The notes beneath the pieces are model-generated. The model was not told the origin of the DNA. It ran no database searches and was given only the letters and a program-made list of their open reading frames with translations. A stretch of 64,000 nt of DNA, from assembly GCF_024802625.1 (NCBI RefSeq), contig NZ_CP103371.1:1984001-2048000 (forward strand), written 5' to 3'. The number at the start of each line of letters is the position of its first letter. The stretch's first letter is position 1. Source of the DNA: Massilia sp. H6. GTDB taxonomy: Bacteria; Pseudomonadota; Gammaproteobacteria; Burkholderiales; Burkholderiaceae_D. The position numbers and the translations under genes are program-made. Below, piece by piece: positions 36,565 to 44,875 of this stretch.

Positions 36565-36852
36565 TCAGTGAATCGATGCGCTGGTCAGCTCTTTCAGTTC
36601 GCGGATCGGGATATTCGACTTTTCGTGCATGCGCAACAGGATCGTGGCGCCTACATTGAGCTTGCGATGCCGGATCTTGCTGATGATGGGCGGCTGCACC
36701 TCGAGCACACGGCATAGTTCCGCGTCGTTCTTCAACTGCATGCGCTCGATCAGGGTGTCGAGCAGCTTGTTGGGCACGAAGCTCGAGGGCTCCATTGCAC
36801 GCGCCCTTTCCATTGCGGCAAGCATTTCCTGTTTTTTCTGTCGTACGCTCAT
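36565..36852 (-). CDS. Small helix-turn-helix protein
   Basis: A 95-residue protein with an XRE-like HTH core (NDAELCRVLEVQPPIISKIRH: 'AELCRVLEVQ' first helix, 'PPIISKIRH' recognition helix). GGAGAAG is well placed before the ATG. Stands convergent with the H1-like gene 15 bases away. Target unknown. The 177-base stretch upstream is relatively AT-rich and holds no gene I can support. Confidence 0.75.
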   Translation of the reverse strand: MSVRQKKQEMLAAMERARAMEPSSFVPNKLLDTLIERMQLKNDAELCRVLEVQPPIISKIRHRKLNVGATILLRMHEKSNIPIRELKELTSASIH

Positions 36853-37029
36853 GTTGCTTCTCCGAATTTAAACCAGATGGATTCGGGACAGATCGACTGT
36901 TCTGGAAAAAAACCTGCCTGTTATCACAACTTATTCGATGGCGGCTCGTTGTGATATTACTACGATTGCGTCACGCACGATTCACCCGTGACACGTAATA
37001 CGGCGAATCTGAGTCTTTCTTCGTGGAAC

Positions 37030-37674
37030 TTACGCTAATTTCAATCCGGAATGACTCAATAACAGCACCTTGTCGGCCATTGCGGCGGCGGCATGCGAGT
37101 GGGTCACCATGATGGCGCCGGCACCGCTGGCACGGGTTTCCTGGCGCAACAGGCCGAGGATGACGGCGGCGGTGTCCGGATCGAGGTTGCCGGTCGGTTC
37201 GTCGGCCAGCAGCAGCGCCGGCCGGTGTACCAGGGCGCGCGCGATCGCTACCCGCTGCAGCTCGCCACCGGAGAGCTGGCGCGGGAAGTCGTCGCCGCGG
37301 CCCTGCAGTCCGACTGCCGCCAGCATGTCGTCGGCGCGGCCAGCCGGTTCGTGGTTCAGCAGCAAGGGCAGCGCCACGTTCTGGCGCAGCGTCAGGTGCG
37401 GCAGCACATGGAAGGCCTGAAAAATGAAGCCCATGCGGGTGCGGCGCAGGCGCGTGGCAGCCGCGTCATCGAGCGCCGACATCGGTATGCCGTCGACGAT
37501 CACCTGGCCGCTGTCAGGGGCATCCAGGCCCGCGATGAGGTTCAGCAGCGTTGACTTGCCGACCCCCGACTCGCCCATGATGGCGACGAACTCGCCGCCT
37601 TGAAAGGCATGCGAGAGCCTGGACAGCACCGCGCGGCCGCCATAGGATTTGTTCAGGTTATCGAGGACGAGCAT
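37030..37674 (-). CDS. ABC transporter ATPase of the LolD/MacB type, no permease in sight
   Basis: A 214-residue ATPase. Walker A GESGVGKST, Q-loop FIFQAFHVLP, signature LSGGELQRVAIARAL, Walker B LLLADEPTGNLD, H-loop VTHSH. The short length and these sequences place it with LolD/MacB/FtsE-like ATPases that work with FtsX-type permeases, not with import permeases. No such permease is present. It lies 60 bases downstream of the second PhnE-like gene on the same strand, so may belong to that transcript. Confidence 0.88.
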   Translation of the reverse strand: MLVLDNLNKSYGGRAVLSRLSHAFQGGEFVAIMGESGVGKSTLLNLIAGLDAPDSGQVIVDGIPMSALDDAAATRLRRTRMGFIFQAFHVLPHLTLRQNVALPLLLNHEPAGRADDMLAAVGLQGRGDDFPRQLSGGELQRVAIARALVHRPALLLADEPTGNLDPDTAAVILGLLRQETRASGAGAIMVTHSHAAAAMADKVLLLSHSGLKLA

Positions 37675-37734
37675 GGCGTAAGCGAACGAGTCAATGGTTG
37701 GACATGGGCGACGCGGCGGCAGCCTGGCACCCGG

Positions 37735-38538
37735 TTAACGTGTGAGAGCGCGGCGCAACGCGTAGCTGGCCGCGTCGACCATCGCCACCAGCACCAGCAT
37801 CGCGAGCACGACCGTGGCCGCGCTTTCCATCTGGAACAGCGACAGGTGGTACTTGAGCATCTGGCCCAGGCCGCCCGCCCCGACCACACCCAGCACCGCT
37901 GCCGCGCGGATATTATTCTCCCAGCGGTACAGCGCATACGAGAGCATTTGCGGCAGCGCCTGCGGCAGCGTCGCGTAAAGAAAGGCCGCCAGCGGCGCGG
38001 CGCCGTTGCTGCGCAGCGTGTGTTCCGGCAGCGGCGCGACGTTTTCCAGGGCGTCGGCGAACAGGCGTCCCAGCACCCCGGTCGTGTGCACGGCCAAGGC
38101 CAGGGTGCCGGCGAACGGCCCGAGTCCGGCCGCGACCAGCAGCAGCGAAGCCCAGACCAGCTCCGGGATCGAGCGCAGCACGTTGAGCAGGGCGCGCACG
38201 GTGGCGCGCAGGCTCCCGCCCATGCGACCCGAGGCGGGCAGGGCCAGCGCCAGGCCGCCCGCCGCCGCCAGCAGGGTGCCGATCGCCGACATGGCCAGGG
38301 TCTCCCACAGCGCGCCGGCCGTCTTTTTCAGGAAAGCCGGCGCGGTGTCGGGCGGCGCGAAGCCGGCCAGGAATTCGCTGACTGATGCCAGCGCTTCGGG
38401 CGCGAAGAAAGCGGCCCATTGCAGCGGCAAGGTCGCGAAGCTGGCCACGACCAGCGCCACCAGCCCAGCCAGCAGCAAGGCCGTGCCGGGCGAGCGCGCA
38501 GGCGCAGGCGGCAGCGTGTCGGGTGGCTGCGGTGTCAT
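37735..38538 (-). CDS. PhnE-type ABC permease 2 (candidate selenium oxyanion importer)
   Basis: A 267-residue permease with about six spans and the BPD permease loop (GAGGLGQMLKYHLSLF). It belongs to the PhnE family. Its ATG overlaps the stop of the upstream permease gene (ATGA, 38535-38538), so the two are translated together. The two permeases, one ATPase and one binding protein form a complete importer. Phosphonate (Phn) degradation genes are absent, whereas selenium genes are near, so selenate/selenite or a related oxyanion is the better guess. Confidence 0.82.
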   Translation of the reverse strand: MTPQPPDTLPPAPARSPGTALLLAGLVALVVASFATLPLQWAAFFAPEALASVSEFLAGFAPPDTAPAFLKKTAGALWETLAMSAIGTLLAAAGGLALALPASGRMGGSLRATVRALLNVLRSIPELVWASLLLVAAGLGPFAGTLALAVHTTGVLGRLFADALENVAPLPEHTLRSNGAAPLAAFLYATLPQALPQMLSYALYRWENNIRAAAVLGVVGAGGLGQMLKYHLSLFQMESAATVVLAMLVLVAMVDAASYALRRALTR

Positions 38539-39383
38539 CCGAGCCTCCGGCGTAGCAGTTTCGAGACCAGGTCGGCCAGCGCCACCAGCAGCACGAACAT
38601 GATCAGCATGGTGGCGACTTCGCCGCCGGCCATCATTTTGGTCGATTCATCCATGCGCTGGCCTAGGCCGCCGGCGCCCACGAAGCCCATCACCGCGGAG
38701 CCGCGGATTGCGCATTCCCAGCGATACACGGTATACGACACCAGTTCGGCCGACGATTCCGGCAAGGCGCCGTAGAGCAGCGCGGGCAGGCGCCCGGCGC
38801 CGTTCGCGAGCAAGGCCTCGGTCGCCTGGGCATCGCTCGATTCAAGGATTTCGGCGTATACCTTGGCCAGCATGCCGCAATAGGTCAGCGCAATGGCGAG
38901 CACGCCGGCGGTCGGCCCGAGGCCGACGATGCGCACGAATAGCAGCGCCCATACCAGCTCCGGCACACTGCGCAGCAGCACCAGTACCCAGCGCAGCAGC
39001 TGGCGCAGCAGTTTGGCGCCCAGACGCATGCGGCCGGTGCCCAGGCGCGATACCGACAGCCGCTCGGTAACCGCCAGCGTGGCCGGGATAGCGCCCAGCA
39101 GCGCCAGACTCAGGCCGGCAGTGGCGATCGCCACGGTCTGCCAGGTCTCGCGCAGCACCATCGCCAGGAATTCGGCGCCCAGGGCAGGGCGCAGGAAATC
39201 GCGCAGGAACATGCCTGCCGCCGCCAGGCTGAGCGGGTCGAACAAAGTCCAGGGCTTGAATTCGCTCGCCACCAGCATCGGCCACAGCAGGGCCAGGCAG
39301 ACAATGGTGGCCATGACGCGGCCGCGCCAGGCCGGGTCTGGATGGCGGTGGCTGGCCGTGGCGGCGCTCGGTGCCGCTCGCAT
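38535..39383 (-). CDS. PhnE-type ABC permease 1
   Basis: A 282-residue permease, paralogous to the neighbour (shared FVGAGGLGQRM loop and six to seven spans). Start set at 39383, whose A is the last base of the phnC-like stop (TGATG); an in-frame extension further upstream would lie inside the ATPase gene and is Arg-rich shadow. Two distinct permeases instead of one homodimer is also known in some phosphonate/phosphite systems. Confidence 0.82.
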   Translation of the reverse strand: MRAAPSAATASHRHPDPAWRGRVMATIVCLALLWPMLVASEFKPWTLFDPLSLAAAGMFLRDFLRPALGAEFLAMVLRETWQTVAIATAGLSLALLGAIPATLAVTERLSVSRLGTGRMRLGAKLLRQLLRWVLVLLRSVPELVWALLFVRIVGLGPTAGVLAIALTYCGMLAKVYAEILESSDAQATEALLANGAGRLPALLYGALPESSAELVSYTVYRWECAIRGSAVMGFVGAGGLGQRMDESTKMMAGGEVATMLIMFVLLVALADLVSKLLRRRLG

Positions 39384-40201
39384 CAGAAACAGGCGCCGAT
39401 CGCGATCCGCTCCGGTGCTTCGTGCGCATGCACGGGGGCCGGCTGGACGTGCTCGTTGTCGTAGAGCGCGGCGATCATGGCATCGGTCACGCGCTCGCGC
39501 GGCGCATCGAACACGATGCGGCCCGCGCGCAGTCCGACCAGGCGCGGAAAGTGGGCGCGCGCCAGTTCGACCTGGTGCAGGCTGCACACCAGCGTGGCCT
39601 TGCGTTCGCGCGCTTCCTGCTGCAGTGCCGCCAGTGTATGCAGCGACAGGGCGGGGTCGAGCGCGGAAATCGGTTCGTCGACCAGAAAAGCTTCGGCACT
39701 CGAGAGCATCAGGCGCGCCAGGGCGCAGCGCTGGCGTTCGCCGCCCGAGAGGCGGTCGACGCGCGCATACAGCTTGTCGCCCAGGCCAAAACGCGCCAGG
39801 GCGGCGTGCGCTGCAGCCGGATCAGAGGGGCGCACCAGCGAGGCCAAGGCGCGCCAGAAGCCCATGTGCGGCAGGCGCGCCGCCAGCACGGCGGTGACCA
39901 CGCGCTGGCGCGGCGGCAACGGCGGCGTTTGGGGAGCCAGGAACAGGCGCGCGCGCAGGCGATGGCGCGCCGCCTGCGATAGCGCCCACGGGTCTTGCCC
40001 GAACACGGAAAAGCGTCCTTCGGCGGGGCGCTGGGCACAGGCAAGGGTGGCGAGCAGGGTGGTCTTGCCGGCGCCGGAGGGGCCGACCAGCGCCAGCTGC
40101 TCGCCGGGTTCGATGACCAGGTCGAGCGCATGCAGGGCGGGGGCCGCACCGGGCCCCGCCACCAGGTGGCGCACCGTGAGTTGCTCGAGCCGGAAACTCA
40201 T
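39383..40201 (-). CDS. PhnC-type ABC import ATPase
   Basis: A 272-residue ATPase: Walker A GPSGAGKTT, signature LSGGERQRCALARL, Walker B AFLVDEPISALDP, H-loop CSLHQVE. The sequence around ALDPALS and LVCSLHQVELA is typical of PhnC. Overlaps the next permease start by one base. Energises the PhnE-like pair. Confidence 0.85.
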   Translation of the reverse strand: MSFRLEQLTVRHLVAGPGAAPALHALDLVIEPGEQLALVGPSGAGKTTLLATLACAQRPAEGRFSVFGQDPWALSQAARHRLRARLFLAPQTPPLPPRQRVVTAVLAARLPHMGFWRALASLVRPSDPAAAHAALARFGLGDKLYARVDRLSGGERQRCALARLMLSSAEAFLVDEPISALDPALSLHTLAALQQEARERKATLVCSLHQVELARAHFPRLVGLRAGRIVFDAPRERVTDAMIAALYDNEHVQPAPVHAHEAPERIAIGACF

Positions 40202-40221
40202 GGCAAGGCTGGCCGGTGCGC

Positions 40222-41109
40222 TTACTTCAGCAGGCCGGCATTGCGCGCCGCAGCTTCGATGTCGGCGTAGTTCGACGCCTTGGTCGGGATGAACTTCGTC
40301 GCGCGTTGCAGTTCCAGGATCTGCTTGCCTTCAGGCGTGGCCGGGTCCAGTGCCAGGAAGGCGTCGCTGATCTTCTTCTTCAGGGCGGGGTTCATGCTGC
40401 TGTGGACCGACCAGTTGTAGTCGAAATAGCCCGGGGTGGTGTAGAACACGCGCACTGCCTTCGGATCGACCTTGTTGGCTTCGACCAGCTTGTCCCACAC
40501 CGACATATTCAGCGCGCCGGCATCGACCTTGCCGCCAGCTACTGCGGCGGCCGTGGCGTCATGCGCGCCCGAGTAGGCGATACGCTTGAGGTCAGTGTCC
40601 GGGTTGACCTTGGCTGCCAGCAAATAAGAGCGCGGCATCAGGTGGCCCGAGGTCGACGATTCCGAACCGAACGACAGGGTCTTGCCTTTCAGGTCTTCGA
40701 GTTTGGTGATGGCCGGATTGGTAGTGATGAACACCGAGCGGAACTTTTCGTCTTCGACACGCTGCACCAGCGGCGTCACCATGCCTTTGCTGCGCACGTT
40801 CGCTTGCACGAAGGTGAAGCCGCCGAACCAGACCATGTCGATCTTGCGGTTGACCAGGCCTTCGACCGAGGCGGCATAGTCGGTTACCGGGGTGAACTCG
40901 ACCTTCAGGCCGGTGGCCCGGGACAGGTAGTCGCCCAGCGGCTTGAATTTTCGCTGCAGCTCGGTTGGCGCTTCGTCGGGGATGGCCGACACGCGCAGGA
41001 CACCGGGAGTGTTCTGGGCATGGGCGGCGCCGGCGGCGACCATCAGGCCGGCCGTGGCGGTGGCTGCGAACAGGGTTTTCAGGACACGCAATGGCGAGAA
41101 CGATGTCAT
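40222..41109 (-). CDS. PhnD-like periplasmic binding protein (candidate selenate ABC transporter component)
   Basis: A 295-residue binding protein with a signal peptide ending AAHAQ. It has the PhnD/PtxB family pattern (VSAIPDEAPTELQRKFKPL, TDYAASVEGLVNRKIDMVW, GSESSTSGHLMPRSYL). Proteins of this type next to selD/egtB-like genes are often named putative selenate-binding. The ligand cannot be read from sequence. First gene of the importer operon, divergent from egtD over a 213-base gap, so both could answer to one signal. Confidence 0.85.
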   Translation of the reverse strand: MTSFSPLRVLKTLFAATATAGLMVAAGAAHAQNTPGVLRVSAIPDEAPTELQRKFKPLGDYLSRATGLKVEFTPVTDYAASVEGLVNRKIDMVWFGGFTFVQANVRSKGMVTPLVQRVEDEKFRSVFITTNPAITKLEDLKGKTLSFGSESSTSGHLMPRSYLLAAKVNPDTDLKRIAYSGAHDATAAAVAGGKVDAGALNMSVWDKLVEANKVDPKAVRVFYTTPGYFDYNWSVHSSMNPALKKKISDAFLALDPATPEGKQILELQRATKFIPTKASNYADIEAAARNAGLLK

Positions 41110-41212
41110 ATCGGGCTTTCGTGAGTGTAAATACTGGAAATGGGATGAACCGTAGGCATCACGCCGGGATCACGTTCGCGTGTCAGGCGAATGCAGCAAA
41201 AGACTGGATTCC

Positions 41213-41223
41213 GCTATGATAGC
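41213..41223. promoter_or_regulatory. Possible promoter element in the egtD / importer gap
   Basis: GCTATGATAGC is an 11-base palindrome around TATGAT, which may be the -10 for egtD (about 108 bases upstream of its start). No good -35 is seen. The remaining gap shows no further clear repeats. Confidence 0.3.
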
Positions 41224-41322
41224 TAAAACGGCAACTCCGACCCGGTAATAGAATCTGCAACTGAATCGGCAAGCACATCGGCAACCCTTTGCCACGACGC
41301 ATGGTGCGAAGTGGCGGCACGA

Positions 41323-42318
41323 ATGATAACGCTTATGTACACCTCCTGCACACAAGACCCGCCGCGCGCCGCCAATGCCCACGTCGCAAACGAGCTGCAT
41401 GCCGGGCTCGAGGCGCGCGACGCCTGGATTTCGCCCAAGTTTCTGTACGACGCGCTCGGCTCCAAGCTGTTCGAAGCCATCTGCGAATTGCCCGAGTACT
41501 ACCCGACCCGCACCGAGGCTGCGATCTTTGCGCGCCATGGCGCCGAGATCGCGCACGCGGCCGGGTCAGGCACCACCCTGATCGACCTTGGCGCCGGCAA
41601 CTGCGCCAAGGCCGCTTCGTTGTTCCCGCTGCTCGCGCCGGCCCAGTACGTGGCGGTCGACATCTCCGCCGAATTCCTGAACGACGCGCTGGGCCGGCTG
41701 CGCCAGCGCTTCCCGCAGATCGCCATGGAAGGGTTAGGCATGGATTTCTCGACGCGCTTTGAACTGCCGCCCTCGGTTGCGGCCGGGCGGCGCCTGTTTT
41801 TCTACCCCGGCTCTTCGCTCGGCAATTTCACGCCCGACGAAGCGCAAGGCTTCCTGCGCCGCCTGCGCGGGCAGTGCGGCGACGATGGCGCAGTGCTGAT
41901 CGGCATCGACCTGGTCAAGGACAAGGCCACGCTCGACGCCGCCTATGACGACGCGCTTGGCGTCACCGCCGCCTTCAATTTAAATGCCTTGCGGCATGTA
42001 AACAAGCTAATTGGGGCCGACTTCGATATCCGTGCCTGGCGCCACCATGGGTTCTATAACGAGGCGCGCGGACGTGTCGAAATGCACCTCGAAGCGACCC
42101 GGCCCCAGCATGTGCACTGGCATGGGGGCAGCCGTCGCTTCGAGGCAGGCGACTGTATCCACACCGAGAACAGCTATAAATACCAGCAGGCCGACATGAT
42201 CGCGCTGTTGGAGCGTTCCGGATTTGAAGCCACCCGCGTGTGGACCGACCCGCAGCGCTGGTTTGCCGTTGTGCATGCCCAGGCGCGGGCAAAAGCGCAA
42301 GTCAAGGTGATCCATTGA
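41323..42318 (+). CDS. egtD: L-histidine N-alpha-methyltransferase EgtD
   Basis: Trimethylates histidine to hercynine, the shared precursor of ergothioneine and selenoneine. The 331-residue protein has the EgtD fold: SAM motif LIDLGAGNCAKA, FYPGSSLGNF with the family Asn, and the substrate-site Glu and Ser in IHTENSYKY (matching Glu282 and Ser284 of the mycobacterial enzyme). Start uncertain: GTG 41311, ATG 41323 and ATG 41335 are all in frame without a strong ribosome site. The stop overlaps the next gene's ATG by one base (TGATG), so the pair is coupled. Confidence 0.92.
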   Translation: MITLMYTSCTQDPPRAANAHVANELHAGLEARDAWISPKFLYDALGSKLFEAICELPEYYPTRTEAAIFARHGAEIAHAAGSGTTLIDLGAGNCAKAASLFPLLAPAQYVAVDISAEFLNDALGRLRQRFPQIAMEGLGMDFSTRFELPPSVAAGRRLFFYPGSSLGNFTPDEAQGFLRRLRGQCGDDGAVLIGIDLVKDKATLDAAYDDALGVTAAFNLNALRHVNKLIGADFDIRAWRHHGFYNEARGRVEMHLEATRPQHVHWHGGSRRFEAGDCIHTENSYKYQQADMIALLERSGFEATRVWTDPQRWFAVVHAQARAKAQVKVIH

Positions 42319-43592
42319 TGGGTAACGGGCAGCGCGAAGATATCCAGCACGCCTTCGGGCGGGTGCGCGAAGGCTCGCTCGCAATCGCGGCGCCACTCTC
42401 GGGCGAAGACTGCTGCGCGCAATCGATGCCGGACACCAGTCCGGTGAAATGGCATCTGGCACACACTACCTGGTTCTTTGAAACCTTTGTCCTCGAGCCG
42501 CACGAAGCCGGCTTCGCGCCCTTCCATCCTGCGTTCAGGGTGCTGTTCAATTCGTATTACAACGGCATCGGCGCCAAACATCCGCGCCCGCAGCGCGGCC
42601 TGCTCACCCGGCCTTCGCTGCACGAGGTACTGGACTACCGCGCCGACGTCGACCGTCGTGTCGTACAGTTGGCGGCACGCAGTACCGACCCGGCCATCGT
42701 CGCGCTGATCGAACTTGGCCTGCAGCACGAGCAGCAGCACCAGGAATTGATGCTGACCGACCTCAAGCACCTGCTGGCCCAGAACCCGATGTTCCCGGCT
42801 TATTCTGCGCAAGACATGGAGCAAGACATGGCGCAGGATCTGCACCAGGATCTGCGCAAGGACCCGGACGCTGCCTTGGCGCCGGGGGCGCCAGCGTGGA
42901 TCGAGTTCGATGGCGGCCTGGCCGAGATCGGTTTCAACGGCCGCGGTTTTTGTTTCGATCACGAACTGCCGCGTCACAGCACCTATATCGCGCCCTTCGA
43001 ACTGGCCTCGCGCCTGGTCACCAATGGCGAGTACCGCGCCTTTATCGACGCCGGTGGCTACCGCGATCCCGCACTCTGGCTGGCCGAAGGTTGGGACCGC
43101 GTGGCCACCGGCGAGCTCTTGCATCCGCTCTACTGGCTGGTCGACGAAGCCGGAAACTGGAGCGAATTTACGCTGCATGGGGTGCAAGCGCTCAATCCCG
43201 ACCTGCCGGTTACCCACCTGTCACTGTTCGAAGCTGATGCTTATGCACGCTGGTGCGGTGTACGTCTGCCGACTGAGTCCGAATGGGAATTCGCGGCACG
43301 CCAGGCCGCCCTTGCCGAGGGCGCGCTGCATCCGGCGGCTGCCAACGGCGATGGCTTGCAGCAGATGTTCGGCGCCTGCTGGCAATGGACCAGCAGCAGC
43401 TATGCGCCGTATCCGGGCTATGCCCCTGCACCCGGCGTCATCGGCGAGTACAACGGCAAATTCATGGTCAACCAATATGTGCTGCGCGGCTCGTCCTGTG
43501 CCACGCCCGATGGGCATGCGCGTGCCAGTTACCGCAATTTTTTCCCGGCAGGCGCCCGTTGGCAGTTTTCCGGGATTAGGTTGGCTCGATGA
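42318..43592 (+). CDS. senA: EgtB-type sulfoxide/selenoxide synthase, likely selenoneine synthase SenA
   Basis: A 424-residue non-haem iron enzyme. N-terminal DinB-like domain with the iron motif HEQQHQE (about residues 142-148), an upstream His in KWHLAHTTWFF, and a C-terminal formylglycine-synthase fold ending in RASYRNFFPAGARW. EgtB joins hercynine to gamma-Glu-Cys or Cys; SenA joins it to a selenosugar. The fold does not separate them by eye, but linked senB- and selD-type genes and the absence of egtC/egtE/egtA favour SenA. A repeat-like acidic insert (QDMEQDMAQDLHQDLRKD) lies between the domains. AAGGTGA supports the start. Confidence 0.85.
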   Translation: MGNGQREDIQHAFGRVREGSLAIAAPLSGEDCCAQSMPDTSPVKWHLAHTTWFFETFVLEPHEAGFAPFHPAFRVLFNSYYNGIGAKHPRPQRGLLTRPSLHEVLDYRADVDRRVVQLAARSTDPAIVALIELGLQHEQQHQELMLTDLKHLLAQNPMFPAYSAQDMEQDMAQDLHQDLRKDPDAALAPGAPAWIEFDGGLAEIGFNGRGFCFDHELPRHSTYIAPFELASRLVTNGEYRAFIDAGGYRDPALWLAEGWDRVATGELLHPLYWLVDEAGNWSEFTLHGVQALNPDLPVTHLSLFEADAYARWCGVRLPTESEWEFAARQAALAEGALHPAAANGDGLQQMFGACWQWTSSSYAPYPGYAPAPGVIGEYNGKFMVNQYVLRGSSCATPDGHARASYRNFFPAGARWQFSGIRLAR

Positions 43593-43602
43593 GCTTGGCT
43601 AG

Positions 43603-44547
43603 ATGGTAGGCTCGATAAAGCGCCGCAGTTGGCGCGAACGCCTGATGGACCAGCGCGCCAATGTGTACGTGCTGGCCCATCCGCTGGCGTTCACCTTGCA
43701 GGTGCTGCGCGGTTTTCGTGCCAACCAGGGCCTGCTGCTGGCCGGCGCCGTGGCCTATTATGCGCTGCTGTCGATCGTGCCCTTCCTGATGCTCGTGGTG
43801 GTGGCGCTGTCGCACTTCATCCACCAGGGCGAGCTGCTCGAGACGCTGCACCGTTACCTCAAGCTCCTGATGCCGGGACAGTCTGAATCGATTGTCGCCG
43901 AGGTCGCGAATTTCCTCGATAACCGCGACCTGATTACCTGGCTGCTGGGCGGCACCATGCTGTTCTTTAGCTCGTTCGCGTTCACGGTGCTGGAAAACGC
44001 GATGAGCGTGATCTTCAAGCACCGGGTCGAGATTTCGCGCCGCCATTTTCTGGTGTCGGCAGTGCTTCCTTACTGCTATATCCTGGCGCTTGGGGTTGGG
44101 GTCATGATCATCACCCTGGTAGCAGGGACCCTGGAAGTGCTGGGCGAGGAAAGCGTCTGGCTGTTCGGTTACGAATGGTCGCTCAATGGTGTCTCGGGCG
44201 TGCTGCTTTACTTGCTCGGACTGCTCGGCGAGATCCTGGTGTTGACCTCGATCTACCTGGTCATGCCGGTAGGACGGCTGTCGGTCTGGCATGCCCTGAT
44301 CGGCGGCGTGACCGCGACCTTGCTGTGGGAAATGGCGCGTCACATCCTGGTCTGGTATTTCTCCACCTTATCCCAGGTAAACGTCGTATACGGTTCGATG
44401 ACGACCGCGATCGTGGTCATGTTCAGTCTGGAGATCGGGGCAACCCTGCTGCTGCTCGGTGCCCAGGTGATCGCCGAATACGAGCGGGTGGGGCAGGGGC
44501 AGGCCAACGAGCCGCCCGAGCCCTTGACCACGCTTCCCCAGGCTTGA
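43603..44547 (+). CDS. YihY/BrkB family inner-membrane protein
   Basis: A 314-residue protein with about six spans, in the UPF0761/BrkB family (AYYALLSIVPFLML, GLLGEILVLTSIYLVMP, YGSMTTAIVVMF). These were once misnamed RNase BN. Function is unknown; some members help survival in serum or stress. It starts ten bases after senA on the same strand, hence probably in the same transcript. Whether it has a role in selenoneine handling or is a passenger is open. Confidence 0.9.
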   Translation: MVGSIKRRSWRERLMDQRANVYVLAHPLAFTLQVLRGFRANQGLLLAGAVAYYALLSIVPFLMLVVVALSHFIHQGELLETLHRYLKLLMPGQSESIVAEVANFLDNRDLITWLLGGTMLFFSSFAFTVLENAMSVIFKHRVEISRRHFLVSAVLPYCYILALGVGVMIITLVAGTLEVLGEESVWLFGYEWSLNGVSGVLLYLLGLLGEILVLTSIYLVMPVGRLSVWHALIGGVTATLLWEMARHILVWYFSTLSQVNVVYGSMTTAIVVMFSLEIGATLLLLGAQVIAEYERVGQGQANEPPEPLTTLPQA

Positions 44548-44674
44548 AGATCTCGATCGCTACCGGTTGCGCTTCATCAATTTAAGGCAGTAACGGCAGT
44601 GGCACAGTAGGCGCTTGCGCTCGCAGATTGGGCAAGCTCAAGCGGGCGCCAGATCAACCTAGCCGGGAGATGTC

Positions 44675-44875
44675 ATGAGCCAAACCGTCGCCTTCGTCCT
44701 GCCCTTGCCGGTCGCGATTGCGCTCGCTGCGCTGCTGCTGGTGCTGGTCGGACTAAGCGCGCTTGCGGTGTCACTGCACCAGTCGGCCCCGGTGCGTGTT
44801 CCGGAGCAGGGGCGTCAAGGCCAGGGCCAGGGCCAGGACCCGGACCCCGAGCGCGACCCGCGCGCGCTTAGCTGA
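44675..44875 (+). CDS. Small single-span membrane protein
   Basis: A 66-residue protein: one membrane span (VAIALAALLLVLVGLSALAV) and a Gln/Gly/Asp-rich tail (QGRQGQGQGQDPDPERDP). GGGAGA lies 4 bases before the ATG. Its stop codon overlaps the end of the convergent selD gene by eight bases. No family recognised. Too short for most gene finders, but the ribosome site and span support it. Confidence 0.6.
   Translation: MSQTVAFVLPLPVAIALAALLLVLVGLSALAVSLHQSAPVRVPEQGRQGQGQGQDPDPERDPRALS

Noticed and set aside
37735-41109. The PhnDCEE cluster as a phosphonate transporter
   Set aside because: No C-P lyase, phosphonatase or phosphite dehydrogenase genes are in the window, while selenium genes are adjacent. 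Not excluded, but the less likely reading.
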